Shown here piece by piece: positions 35,046 through 46,455 of a DNA stretch of 64,000 nt. This stretch comes from Rhyacophila brunnea (Eukaryota; Arthropoda; Insecta; Trichoptera; Rhyacophilidae). The notes beneath the pieces were generated by a model that did not search any database, was not told the DNA's origin, and saw only the letters and a list, made by a program, of their open reading frames with translations. The translations under genes and the position numbers were made by a program. Where the stretch lies: the NCBI GenBank assembly GCA_022495005.1, contig JAGYXB010000975.1, forward strand, positions 35,832 to 99,831. Reading direction: 5' to 3'. The stretch's first letter is position 1, and each line of letters begins with the position of its first letter.

Positions 35046-35215
35046 ACGCACTCAATACAGTAGCTATCAAGTAAATTCGCGCATAGCGACATTCGCACAT
35101 ATAGGTAGACGTCATAATTTCCATTATGCGATATCACGCATCAAATTTGCACGTGACCTTTTATTTTAATGGCGCGAACAGTGTTTTTGTATCAATGTTC
35201 ATTTGAGCGAACTCC

Positions 35216-35304
35216 GGCAGACCCGACAAAAAGCATCGTAAATTTATAGCAATATCACCTTTATTGTAATGGCGTTAGAATAGATTATGCCATTCGGCAG
35301 ACCC
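35216..35304 (+). repeat. Pair of CGGCAGACCCGACAAAAA words
   Basis: CGGCAGACCCGACAAAAA occurs at about 35217 and 35287, 70 bases apart, with different flanks. Origin not known. Confidence 0.6.
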
Positions 35305-35582
35305 GACAAAAAAGTGAGTGTCATTTTTTTTCCAGATGCTTCGTTCATATTAATGTCATTGTCTTTGACATAATATATTAATAACTAACTACACTACTAT
35401 GTCATTACACTATTGTCGTCAGACTTTATGGTCTGTTCTAGTGTTAAAAACAATATAAATGTAGTTAAGTATTATATTATAATATATATATATATATATT
35501 TAACATTAAATTGTACTGTGTAAGTATTGTGTAAGAAACAAGAAACCGTATGTCCGTTTAAAAAAATTATTATTGTTACTCA

Positions 35583-35640
35583 AATTAGCTAGGAAATGCT
35601 TTTATTCAGTAGTGGATTGATTAAGGCTGATGCTATTTAA
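35583..35640 (+). pseudogene. RTE-like tail, family S, short remnant
   Basis: GCTAGGAAATGCTTTTATTC followed by AGTAGTGGATTGATTAAGGC and TGATGCT corresponds to LGEAFIQQWI plus tail. Only the last ~20 codons. Confidence 0.55.
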
Positions 35641-36458
35641 AATTTTATTCTTCTAGAATCTAGATGGAGACGGTGTAGATACACACAAAAAATTTTTTTA
35701 GATTCAAAAAGGTTGAATATCCATGATAGACGAGTCGTGTACCTACACGTCGAGTTTTGTGTTCAGGATTAGATGGGATGATATAGGTACGTAGGTATTA
35801 TGTTTAAATATAGGTACCTTGCGTCAAATGACGTTTTCAATGAAGTACTGGATTTTGTTAATATATTATAAGTACTAATAATCTCAAAATTGTTTCCATC
35901 AAAGTATTGTAAAACTAAAAAAAAACCTAAATACTATCAAATAACAATAAGTGCTTGATAGAAGTTAAACTCACATTAATTGATTGTATTAAAATAAAAA
36001 TAATTGATAAATTTACTATGATAATCTGAACAAAAAAAAACTATATTGCGTTATTAACAATATTAATATATTCTTACTAAAAATAAAAAGAACAGCATTG
36101 GCTAAAAGTAGAGTGAGTTATCTGAATAAATTATTCAACAATATTTTAAACCAACATGTATAGTGAGAATGAGCATTAATTGGTGGGTTATAACCTTCAA
36201 GCGAACGTTTTGAAGGAAATCGCGATTAAAAATCAATATACTTACTTAATATGCAACCGCGTAGGACGGGGTGCGTATTAAGCCCGCCCCTGAAGCTGTG
36301 AATTGGGGGTGCTATGTAAATTAAATACAAAGCTGGTCACTTTTCATTTGGCGGAATTTTTCTAATCATAAAAAAAACAGGACAGCTGATGACGTGACTT
36401 CGAAATGTACACTAGATTTTTTTCTGATGGGTCTTATAGTTTTAATAATAATGAAAAT

Positions 36459-36902
36459 AATAGCGCCTGTACACATGCATGTATTCACTGGCACCAATAG
36501 TGTGTATTTTAAAATTTAAGCTATCGCGATAATAACTGTTTACACGTAAAAGTGCTGACTGTTTCGCCAATCTCATTCTTTAAGAATAAGCAAGAAGCAA
36601 TGTTGTCATTTTATAGTACTATTTGACAGATCGTGAAAATCGGTTAACATCAAAATGAGTCTCTGCGCGGTGTAGTTCATTTTTTTACCGGACGATTCGA
36701 TACTACCGTTCTACGGCGCAGGGGCAGATATTACACTGTCTAATTGTCGGGTAAAAATTCAGAAGCTTCTGAACTTTTTTGATACATGCATGCAATCTTG
36801 AAATTTACACGATAATACGCTGTTACACGTGCATTTTTTTGATATGGCTCCCGTAATACGTGCCCCATAATAGTAAATCCATGCACGTGTAAACGGGGTA
36901 TA
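36459..36902 (+). mobile_element. TA-flanked MITE, family D, copy 3
   Basis: Starts AATAGCGCCTGTACACATGC and ends GCACGTGTAAACGGGGTATA. Interior landmarks GTGCTGACTGTTTCGCCAAT, TTTTTTACCGG and GATACATGCATGCAATCTTG are shared with the other copies. The longest copy, 444 bp. Confidence 0.87.
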
Positions 36903-36942
36903 ACATTCTCAAATTTTGTGTTTGTATGTTATTCGGGTCGTC

Positions 36943-37037
36943 ATTAAAAAAATCGTAAAATACCGGTATCGACATTGGAAGACAGTATCGATACCGAAAT
37001 ATCTGTAGAATAATATCAATACTTTTTTGACGGCCCG
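36943..37037. mobile_element. 95-bp TIR element, family P
   Basis: The left TCGGGTCGTCATTAAAAAAA pairs with the right TTTTTTTGACGGCCCGA with one or two mismatches. The interior has GTATCGATACC-type sequence. Single-ended relatives lie at about 50245-50283 and 57498-57545. Confidence 0.65.
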
Positions 37038-37601
37038 AGGTGTTACTGAATTTACGTTGATAATACTATAATCTAAGAATATTATTTAAATCGTCCTCAA
37101 TTTATTATACGGAAGGTTTCGCGAGGAGAAACTATTTCACAGTCGTTCTCTATTTGGGAAACGTTATCTTAAGTCCGTTTTAAAAACAATTGATGCGCGC
37201 TTCCAACTTACTCGCAAAAGCAATAAATTCCATGCCATTGACCTACTACCACTAAAACCTCTTTTGGCCAACCGACTTTTATATTTCGCCAGAACAGAAA
37301 CAGAATGAACTTTATATGTTCTTCTGACAACTTACTTTACTGCCGATGAAATTTCAATGAAAAGCGATAATTAATTGAACGAAACACATAATTAATTGAC
37401 TCTACACTTTTCGTACGAATCTATTGTCTGTTATTGCTCTTACTTAAACAATATAATTTTCCAAGTATATTTTAAATAATATCTGAAGTTTACTTATTAT
37501 ATTCTATTCAAGAATATATTGTAGATATGCTGCCAAAAAGTTTATAATTTAGGTATTTAGAGTAACAACAGATTATGTGTATATATTTAAATAATCTTTG
37601 G

Positions 37602-37645
37602 AGGAGGCCTTCACCCGAAGAGGGGTTCTTACAAACCAAACAAAC
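37602..37645 (+). pseudogene. RTE-like tail remnant
   Basis: GGAGGAGGCCTTCACCCGAA followed by GAGGGGTTC is the EEAFTRRGVL-like end seen in insect RTE elements. Nothing upstream can be translated. Confidence 0.4.
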
Positions 37646-37665
37646 TAATTACATATCACCGTCTT

Positions 37666-37668
<3 letters not shown>

Positions 37669-37721
<53 letters not shown>

Positions 37722-37731
37722 TATATATATA
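37669..37731. repeat. (TA)n microsatellite
   Basis: About 50 uninterrupted bases of TA, one G interruption, then a further short run. Confidence 0.95.
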
Positions 37732-37952
37732 TTCATAGGTTATATATTATATATTCATTAGATATAGTCAATTAACTGTCATTTACTTTTGTTTGTATGA
37801 AATAAAACGGCTTTTTAAATATATTTTTTTTATATATTTTTTGATTTCGAGAATTTGTAGTTTCTTTGTTCCTAGTTAGTTTATAATAAAATCTATTTTT
37901 TAAGTTATTTTTTTATTTTTTTTTATTAAGGAAGCAAACATTACGTACATCA

Positions 37953-38123
37953 AGATGGCTAAAAGTATTAGAAAAATAATGCATCGGCATCGTGTACTGA
38001 TATATTCTAAAAGTTTCAAATGTCTAGCTAGTCGGGAAGTTAGTTAATAATCGATTGCAAGATTTGTAGCGGACAAACAACCACCGAACAAATAAGAATA
38101 CGAGCTAAGAAAAACGTTGTAAC
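37953..38123 (-). mobile_element. MITE family F, copy 6, partial
   Basis: Reverse orientation from AAGATGGCTAAAAGTATTAG to AAAAACGTTGTAAC. The other half is missing. It is joined on its left to TTTTATTAAGGAAGCAAACA, which resembles the end of LINE tail G (ATTAAGGAAACAGACA). Confidence 0.8.
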
Positions 38124-38149
38124 ATTGTAAAATCCAGTAACATACATAC

Positions 38150-39215
38150 AGAAATTAAATTAAATTATGATAATATGTATATAGTATATACTATTGAATA
38201 GAAAAAGTACATCTTTAACACGGGATTGTATTGGTAATATTTCCTTAAATTGAGATGGTAGCCAACAGCTGAAGTCAGGACTCGTAATATAGCTGAGTTG
38301 ACTTCAAATTCTGTCAGGCATAGTGAGGGTACCTACACACTACACAGCACACACAAAAGGCTCTTAACATTTTATTCACATACAAACCAAACTACAAAAG
38401 AGGACATTTAAACTGAATAGAATAAGTAAAAATGTCTACCAGTTTTTATGGGACAAGTACCTACTTACTTACGTATATTTGGACCCGAACAGTAAACTGG
38501 CTTATATGAGAAACGCAACTTTTTCCATGCAAAAAACGAAATACTGTTATTACGTCAGTCTAGCAATAAATATTGGTACTTATTTTAGTATAACATTATA
38601 TACATATTTTTAATTGCGATTATTTGTTTTTTTTTGTCACTACAATGCGTTTTATATTATTTATTATTCTGCAGAGATGATACAAAGCTATAGACTTATT
38701 TTGCTGTACATTATATAATATTTTAACATTTATATAATACTTATTATTAAAATATATATAAAGGTATAAGTATATTATTTATACTGGGTAGTAGGTATAC
38801 AGTATTAACTTCAATCGTGTGTCCACCGTGTAGTATTTGGACACACAGAAACGCTTCGATGTTTGGCTGAGCTATAAACATCTTAAAACCACGTGGTACT
38901 TAATAACTTTGATTTCTTTAATTTTCAAGAGGTTTTCGTATTTGACCATTATAATATAGACATTGCCAAACAACGTGATGTATTTCTTTATTGCTTCCGC
39001 ATTGACATTTATGATTATTTGTTAAACCTAAGCGAGCTGGGGATGCTGCAAGATCAGGTTGTTATAATTGTTTTAATTTGAACGATTTTATTACGTTCAC
39101 GAGAGATGTACACGGTAGAATTGGCAAAGTTCAACTACATTACGTTTAATGGTTTTATCTCACTCAGTATAATACTATATCGTTGTTAAGTGAGACGGAT
39201 AACAAAACTCTATAA
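38150..39215. other. No recognisable feature
   Basis: AT-rich spacer. A 62-codon frame at 38893-39081 has no motif. Confidence 0.4.
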
Positions 39216-39220
39216 AAAAT

Positions 39221-39950
39221 CGCGTTGGAAGTTATCCTTCTTTGGCGTAACAAAACAAAATATTATTGTAGAATGTACCTACTTTGGAAGAAAAAAATCT
39301 CAAAACCTGTGTTGAAAAATTTACCAAAACGCTATTTCGACCATCTTTGCTTAAACAGATGACTGTACAACTATTTTTGTTAACAATAATAATTTATTAC
39401 AAATCAAAAGTAAAACATAGCTTATTTAATGGTTTAACTGAAACGTGATATTGGCTTTTGTGATGAAACATAATAATTATTATTGTCTTTTATTTATTTA
39501 ATTATTATAAACCACTAATAAATAAATTGACATGGGATATGCGACAAATATTATCCTAAACTAAACTCTAAAATATGTATTTTTGTGTATGAAGTGTCTA
39601 AATATTGTAAATTTACAGCATATCATTCTTTGAATTATTTACCAACTGAACATTCACAAAATTTATTTATTTATTGATATTATATAATTTTACTCATAAA
39701 TAAAAGTTGCAACATTCAGTCTTTACCCAACCGGCCCAAGCCACAGCCCTCAATATCACAGTTGAAAATTACAAATCTCTAGCATTTAGAACACCCGAAT
39801 GTCGCCGCGCAAAATAAATTATGTTGCATCGGCGGGCAAAACTTCCGTCCCACGCCAAATTAATGCGTTAAATTTGCGCGCGCAACTTTGTCACGCGCCA
39901 AAAATACACTCTGATCTTTTTTCCCAAACGCGCCTAAAGAAGTATAACTT
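39221..39950 (-). mobile_element. tRNA-bearing family A, variant with different interior
   Basis: Reverse orientation. Begins GGAAGTTATCCTTCTTTGGC followed by GTAACAAAACAAAA, and ends CGCGCCAAAAATACACTCTG ... AACGCGCCTAAAGAAGTATA, the two family A termini. The ~600-base interior lacks the usual GCGGTCC and tRNA-like blocks and is GC-richer near 39720-39890. Confidence 0.65.
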
Positions 39951-40812
39951 AAAAAATATGCAGTAAATTTATTATACGGATGTTTTTAAAGTAGTTTCAG
40001 ATATTTACGGCGTAAGTCAGTATGATGGAAAGAGTTCATTATGATAAAGGCTCATTCGTGTACCTACCGACTGGCGCAGAGCCAGAACTCTACACGGCAT
40101 GTTATAAGTTTATTAATTTTAAGCTGTAGGCTATTCGTATAATATCTTCCTGCTTTAAGGAGATACACAATAATTTTCTAGGTAACTTGTGATTCACCTT
40201 GGGGCTACCGGTTTAAAACAACAACGACTGTAGACGGCCAGATTTCAAACGACGGTGTAAGTACTAGGTACTGGCGAAATTGAATTCATAACCACCCCTA
40301 AAATTTAATTTGGAAGTATTTTTTTCTTATATTAATACGAGTAAAATAAACAATATAAAATAATTTAATTAGTTAAACACATACGTACGTTTTTCATATT
40401 TGGATCTTTTTAATAATAATAGTCCATGTTTAGCTCACAACTCTGTATACACTAAGTACCTAAGTGATATTTGAAAACATTTGTTGAGCGTTTTAAGGGC
40501 CCATGTGCCGAATAATGAAGAGTTTAGGGTATATTTGAAGCTAAAGCTGAACGACCTGTAGATCTTGTAAGAAAATTGTGTATGTCATTATGGTGCCCTG
40601 TCTTTTCTCAAGATATTGCATTTTCTCCAAAATTATCATTCAATTGTAAGCTCTAATGGACAGTTTACAGAATATAATGCAAATGTTAATAAAAAAATAA
40701 TTTTAAAAAGTTTCATAACCACGGACATTTCGTATGTCGATATGTGAATTTATTCTCAATTAAAAAAGTCAACGTTACAATAATATTGTTTTATGGTATT
40801 AATATGGCACCC

Positions 40813-41045
40813 ACGATGGCCGCACGGTGTAACCGTCGGTCTATAGCGTCGTGGGTCCCAGGTTCGAATCCTGGGTCTGACAAGTACACACAATATTGTT
40901 TTTCAATGTATGGACCTAATAGGTTGAGCAAGTGGCTGACATCCATTTCTCGTAAAAACAAAATCTGTTAATACAAACCTCCACCCCGTGGAGGCCCATA
41001 TGATCTTATTAGGATCGGACATGGTCGAAAAAAAATATAATATGT
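40813..41045 (+). mobile_element. tRNA-derived SINE, family B, copy 1
   Basis: The tRNA-like head (about 40815-40882) has an A-box region TGGCCGCACGGTGTAACCG and a B box GGTTCGAATCC inside a perfect T-arm (CCCAGGTTCGAATCCTGGG). The body includes GTTGAGCAAGTGGCTGACAT and TTCTCGTAAAAACAAAATC, then CAAACCTCCACC ... GTGGAGGCCCATATGATC and GGATCGGACATGGTCG before an A-run. Confidence 0.85.
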
Positions 41046-41250
41046 TATATTGTGATCTTAATATATTAAATACTAACATCAAAATAAAAGCATTATACCT
41101 ATTATACCTATACCTAATACAAACCTCCACCCTGTGGAGGCCCATATGATCTTATTAGGATCGGACATGGTCGAAAAAAAAATAGTATGTTATATTGCGA
41201 TCTTAATATATTAAATACGTACATCAAAATAACAGCATTATAATGCCATT
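40972..41250 (+). repeat. Tandem duplication of SINE tail, 146-bp period
   Basis: TACAAACCTCCACCC...GACATGGTCGAAAAAAA...TTAATATATTAAATAC...ACATCAAAATAA occurs at 40972 and again at 41118 with few changes, including flanking DNA beyond the SINE. A local duplication after SINE insertion. Confidence 0.85.
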
Positions 41251-41265
41251 TACATCGTTATAATG

Positions 41266-41684
41266 CAGTGTTTCCCAACCTTACTTGTGCCATGCCCTAC
41301 TTCAACGCTTCAAAAATCTCCATCCCCCCCTATCAAAATATCATAGTTAACTAACAAATTCTAGGAAAAAAATAGTGCGATCCATGTGAGGTTTTTATGT
41401 GAGATACTAATTTGGTCAATTTTAATCTTAAATCTCCACAGTTTGTGATATTAAAACGATTTCTTTTTTCAGTAACAAATCATTTACAGCGCTAAAGTGC
41501 CGCATTCAACTAAATATTATGATGGGAATGGCAACAATAATTTTCTCGGAAAGTCATGGATGCAATATCAAAAAAATATTTTCGAAAATGCGTTGTTTAA
41601 CAAAAAAATGTACCAAATCCCTATTAATGATTTGCACATTGCCCCCGGGTGGGGCGGGGCGTACGCCCACGTTGGGAAACACTG
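41266..41684. mobile_element. Non-autonomous hAT element
   Basis: Starts CAGTGTTTCCCAACC and ends GTTGGGAAACACTG. The flanking 8-mers are TTATAATG (41258-41265) and TTATAAAG (41685-41692), seven of eight identical. 419 bp with GC-rich right subterminal GCCCCCGGGTGGGGCGGGGC. Short open frames inside (41497-41734) have no transposase motif. Confidence 0.9.
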
Positions 41685-41694
41685 TTATAAAGGT

Positions 41695-42520
41695 ATATTT
41701 TCTAATAAGCAAAAAAAATATGTTGTGTAGGTAGATGTATTTATATTTAAAAACCGAATAGCCTTGGGCAAGACACATAGATCACGTTCCACCGGTGGAG
41801 CACCAAGAAAATTTTGACTTATGGGAAAACATTTATTACGCTATATTGGTACAGTACATATCTAAAAAAATACGATATAAAAGTGAACGATACATCTGCC
41901 TACGTTTGAAATGAATGGTGATGCTTAAGTTGACCATACATTCATAACGTCGAACGCACTTGCAACGCAACGTAAAATCACATCGGACAAACTACATCAG
42001 GTGGCATGAAATACGTTCAGTCGGTCACAAAACCGACAATTTACTGTCATTAGAGTTGAGTAGTAAAACATAATATTTTTTCATATTTTAAATATATGTG
42101 TAATTAAAGCTGTCATTTCAAGAAAAGAAATTTTCTTAGGCAGATTTAGCATAGTGACAATAATATATCGATTTATTGAAAATGTCAATGATGATTACTC
42201 GAGAAATGAGATTGGCCTTTTCTGATTATTTTTCGAGAATTCTCCAAACAAGATTTTGTCGATTACAATTTCTATGTGTAATCCTTTATTGAACTGCAAA
42301 TAAAATAAATAGGTACAATATACAATTTTAATAAGTACCTATACTGAATGAGAAAAACTGTTTTTCTTAACAATGGTGAATAAAACATCTATGTTTTATA
42401 ACGTCATATTAAATCAATAAATGTAATAGTAATAATTAATAATATTAAATTGAAATATACTGTGTTACTTATAAAAGTTGACTTATCCTTCCAAACATCG
42501 GCCCAGGCTCGTTGTAGACA
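41695..42520. other. No recognisable feature
   Basis: AT-rich spacer without a supported gene or repeat. Confidence 0.4.
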
Positions 42521-42523
42521 ATG

Positions 42524-42983
42524 CCTATACTTCTTTTGGGGCGTTTGGTAGAGAGTGAAATTGAGAGCTGCAAGCGCACACCGTTACGAAAGTGCGCGAC
42601 AGTATGAAGTTAGCTGCGAATCAGTTAGCTGTATACAAACGCAAGTTGATAGTAGAATAATTGTTCCGTTGCTAGGCAACGAATTTCTAATTGTCGGCTA
42701 TTTGCAATTCCTTACGTAAAAAAACGATTAAACGTCAGATTGACAGTTGTTACTTTAAAAATAAAAACAACGAGAAATAATTATATAATTTAGTAATATA
42801 GGTTAAAGTGTATAGAAATAACATAACGGCGCTCCAATAAATGCCCCTTTTTTTTGAGTGCGTAATTTAACAAGATAATAATTAAGAGCTAGTCGAAGAA
42901 TCTAGGTTATCACAAGTTTTGTTTTTGTTTTGTTACGCTTAAGAAGTATAACTTCTAACGCGTGTACATAAGTACACACACCG
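42524..42983 (+). mobile_element. tRNA-bearing family A, copy with replaced left interior
   Basis: Starts CCTATACTTCTTTTGGGGCG; the usual tRNA-like segment is replaced by GAGAGTGAAATTGAGAGCTG and following sequence. From TTGTTCCGTTGCTAGGCAAC to AAGAAGTATAACTTCTAACG it matches the other copies. This shows modular exchange within the family. Confidence 0.75.
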
Positions 42984-43242
42984 ATTTTTTTTTTAATAAA
43001 TTCGGTTGCGATATCAAGATACTACGTCTACGTATTTATAATATAGTTGTGAAACTATAATACAAACTGCGTATGAATACATATTATATTATACTGTTGT
43101 GCTACAAGATCTTATTGTGACTATGTATGTATATAAAAAAAGTAGATCCTAATTTAGTAAAATCAGGGGATCGCCCGTTCCAAAAAAAAAATAGGTAGGT
43201 AAGCATATTTAAAATATATTTTGTGAGTTTTTTTTTTCAAAT

Positions 43243-43428
43243 ATGAAAAATGAATCTCATTCTGTCAGCGCCATGAATTTCCGGTTATTATACCGCAGTG
43301 TGTATATGCGGGGAATAATGCGGAAAATTGAGGAAAACTCGCATATCTCCATAAACAGCATCCGCGATAGACTAACAAGAAAGAAAATATCGCCTCGCTC
43401 AAACATTCGTAAATATCTACAAATTTAA
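43243..43428 (+). CDS. Unassigned 61-codon open frame
   Basis: Reads MKNESHSVSAMNFRLLYRSV, MRGIMRKIEENSHISINSIR, DRLTRKKISPRSNIRKYLQI, basic and helix-prone. It is GC-richer than the flanks. No recognised family and no promoter context; it may be fortuitous. Confidence 0.12.
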   Translation: MKNESHSVSAMNFRLLYRSVYMRGIMRKIEENSHISINSIRDRLTRKKISPRSNIRKYLQI

Positions 43429-43844
43429 TAATAATAAATTAAATTATTTCTCTACAATGTACTAGGTACTATAGGATTATTTCAAAACGTTTTGTTTCTA
43501 CCCACTGTTTCTTTTACTTTTATTTATTGTCTATATAGTGGTGTGAGAGGGTGTGAGTTTGTTCTGAACAGATCAATTTATTGTATTCTGTCTCATTCTA
43601 CAGGTTATACATACATATAATATACACCTATAAATTCTTCTTTACGCACTTGGAATTCTAAACTAACTTTTTGTTCAAAATATATACTGTATGCTAGTGA
43701 ATTTCTCGATTTTTCTTAATATTTCGTAATAATATATTGCACGGGTATGGGAATATATTCAAGCATGGAATACTTAATTATTTTTCCTATGGTATAATTT
43801 TATAAGCAAATGTATTATAATAGTAAATTATTATCAGTCAACGC

Positions 43845-43935
43845 TAAAATTGCAGGTTTGAAACCATACCATAGAAACATTGAGTTGAGCGAATGGCTAA
43901 TGGCCATTTGTCGTAATAAAAATAGGCTTAAATTT
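43845..43935 (+). mobile_element. SINE family B remnant
   Basis: TGCAGGTTTGAAACC (B-box relic), then TTGAGTTGAGCGAATGGCTA and CATTTGTCGTAATAAAAATA parallel the body of the copy at 40813. Heavily decayed. Confidence 0.5.
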
Positions 43936-44082
43936 AGTGAATGTTTCACAATTTGATGAAATTTAATGATCATTATTTACACTTTAAAGAATTTTATTTA
44001 ATCAATAGGTACTTATCTAAACACATTATAAAGGAAAATATATATTTTTTTATTTAAAAGATAAACTTACCTACAATAAAAA

Positions 44083-44777
44083 AACGTGTTTGATCATGTA
44101 CCTAACCGAAAATATAAAACGCGCATTAACATGATCTTACTCCCTATTTCAGTTATAGTTTGTCAATTTATGCCTATGGCCGTATGTTGTAGCTTAACCA
44201 CTGGGAAATGCCAAAAGAAATGGCGTATTTCAAAAAAATATTACCTTATTCTTAGTTTAATATTTATTATAAAACAATCATTATTCGTCGGATGTTTATT
44301 ACACTTGAATGGTCAAATACATAGCTTATAATCAGTTTCTTTAGAATTATCTTCAAATGTGTTAATCTTGCCCATTTTTTGAATAATAAAATGCCTAATT
44401 CTTGTCAAATTTGGGATCACAGAGATTATCAATATAATTTTTTATCGTAAATATTTCACTATAATGATGTCAACATAAGTTTTACTAATGATTTTATAAA
44501 TGCGTTTAAAAATTAATAAACGTAAAAAATCTTAACACCACTGCACACGAATGTACTGAAATATGACTATATTCTAAAACATTAGATCGAGAGGTTTAAA
44601 AGAATACTATTTTATGTAATAAAAATGCTTTGTAAACTATGTAAAATAAATATAAAGGATAATATGGCTTCAAAATTATATACATAGATTTATCTATAAC
44701 GTTTAAGGAATGTCCAGGATCATGCTTTGAAAATACAATAAAAGCTCCATTTTGACCTACGCGGCGCACGTGGGCCG
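44083..44777 (+). mobile_element. One-armed deletion derivative of the palindromic element
   Basis: 44083-44108 (GTGTTTGATCATGTACCTAACCGAA) is the innermost bit of the left arm. From about 44113 the sequence is the right arm, through ATGGCCGTATGTTGTAGCTT, CTTGTCAAATTTGGGATCAC and AGGAATGTCCAGGATCATG, to a TTAA at 44778-44781. The rest of the left arm is gone. Substitutions show it is older than 142-1533. Confidence 0.85.
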
Positions 44778-45065
44778 TTAAGTTGTTCCACTATTTATAA
44801 TATCATCATTTAATTATGCTATTAAAAATACGAAGATTTATAAAACAAATTTAAATAATCACCTTGGTGAACTGTCAAACAAAAAATATTTCTTAATATG
44901 CCCAATGGTTTAAATGACGATTAATAATTATTATTGGAAAACACATGTATATATTTAACAATATTTATTGAAGAAACCAAATTACAGTCAAATCAGATGA
45001 ATATTAAAAACTACCCACCAATCTATATGTAAATATATAAAATAAATCGTCTCCTGTTCGGATTT

Positions 45066-45296
45066 ATGAAGCTAATCACTGTATATAACATTCTGAATGT
45101 TATTCATACTCACTCAAAGGACAAATTATACTGGCAAATCATGATGTCACACAAATCAGATTGTGCACATCTCACTATGCTTCAATTCAAACCGATGTAT
45201 CAGGGGCACATGAAAATCGAAGAGGTATATAGACTTGAACAAACATCGTTATCGGCTGCATTCAAATATCGTATGAAAATAGCGGGCACTAAGTAA
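45066..45296 (+). CDS. Unassigned 76-codon open frame
   Basis: Contains KLYWQIMMSHKSDCAHLTML, QFKPMYQGHMKIEEVYRLEQ and SLSAAFKYRMKIAGTK. No recognised domain and no clear splice or promoter context. Low-weight candidate. Confidence 0.12.
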   Translation: MKLITVYNILNVIHTHSKDKLYWQIMMSHKSDCAHLTMLQFKPMYQGHMKIEEVYRLEQTSLSAAFKYRMKIAGTK

Positions 45297-45383
45297 ACGT
45301 CATCAAAATATTACCATGCTAGGAAGTGATAGAATGATAGATACTGAAAACATGTAGTAAAATAACCGATATAAATATATTTT

Positions 45384-45889
45384 GAAGTTATACTTCTTTT
45401 GGCGCATTTGGGAAATCAGATCAGAGTGTATTTTTGGCGCGTGACATGTAACATATAATTTATTTTTTCACACGAAAAAAACGCACTCGATTGGATTCGA
45501 TATCAGCCGAACGCACTACCTTTACGCCACAGTATGATACTGCAATTGTGACGATTATACAGTATAATAATATTATAGTTTAGAATTGTTACGTTGCCTA
45601 GACAGCGAATTTATTATTGTCGGCCATTTGCGATTCCTTACGTAAACAAACGATTAAACGTCAGAGTGACAGTTGGTACTTTAAAAATAAAAACAACGAG
45701 AAACCATTATATAATTTAGTAATATTAGTGCATAGAAATAAACCAACGACGTTCCAATAAGCGGTCCTTTTTCTTGAGTGTGTAATTTAACAAGATAAGT
45801 AAGAGCTGGTCAAAGAATCTAGTTTATCACAGGTTTTGCTACGCCAAAGAAGTATAACTTCTAACGTGCGTACATAAGCACATACACCG
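45384..45889 (+). mobile_element. tRNA-bearing family A, copy 3
   Basis: Starts GAAGTTATACTTCTTTTGGC and ends GCCAAAGAAGTATAACTTCT followed by AACGTGCGTACATAAG. The antisense tRNA-like segment (about 45481-45530) has lost its B-box half: GATTGGATTCGATATCAGCC joins the two sides of a deletion. The rest matches copies 1 and 5. Confidence 0.87.
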
Positions 45890-45944
45890 TTTTTTTTTTA
45901 CTATTTGGCAGTTAATGAATATTTGTGATTTTTGTTATCTTCTC

Positions 45945-46147
45945 CCAATACTTTTATATGGCATGAAAGTATTGACCGTAAATCAGGATGTACCATGGAG
46001 AGTCGATGCTTTAGATATGTTGTTAAATGCAAACATGTGCGCATGCTTATAATTCCCTGGATTGACAAGGTGACAAATGTTGATATGCTCAATTGAATAG
46101 AAAATGACAAAGAAGTTCTGCGCATTGTAAAAACCAGTAATGGATCG
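45945..46147 (+). pseudogene. Endonuclease-RT family H fragment, part 1 of a split copy
   Basis: With frameshifts it gives LYGMKVLTVN, a decayed LDMLLNANMCACL, then GLTR and ENDKEVLRIVKTS, matching YGMEVWTLN ... WTDRVTNVEV ... EREVLRSIKT of the better copies. It continues at 46400, 46973 and 47388 between later insertions. Confidence 0.7.
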
Positions 46148-46399
46148 ATGACATTGAGCTACTTTACAAGCTACAAGCCATGGAATTTACAATTTCCTTG
46201 TAAACTCGCCCAGTGTCATCATCGAACTAGCTAACAAGCAGATTGTAAAGAATCTACCGAGAAACAAACTACTCAATACGTCCTGTCAAAATAGTGTAAA
46301 AAATGACGGTTTCAACTCGCTAGCTTGTTGCCTTCTGCTAGTTGACTCGCCCACTTTTAAACTCGCCGACAAGCATTTTGTAAAGTAGCTCAATGTCAT
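46148..46399. mobile_element. 252-bp MITE U with perfect 22-bp ends
   Basis: Begins ATGACATTGAGCTACTTTAC and ends with the exact 22-base complement. The interior contains ACTCGCC...CTCGCC-type words and no coding frame. Inserted between KTS and LKLQYLGHIM of the family H copy. Confidence 0.87.
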
Positions 46400-46455
46400 T
46401 GAGGCTTAAGCTACAGTACCTCGGTCACATTATGAAAGTACAACAGTTAGTACAG
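46400..46455 (+). pseudogene. Family H fragment, part 2
   Basis: GGCTTAAGCTACAGTACCTC and GGTCACATTATGAAAGTACA translate as LKLQYLGHIMKVQ, the GHIMRGQ motif of family H. Confidence 0.75.

Noticed and set aside
40815..40882. Functional tRNA gene
   Set aside because: The T-arm is perfect but the acceptor and D arms do not pair, and the segment is the head of a multi-copy SINE.
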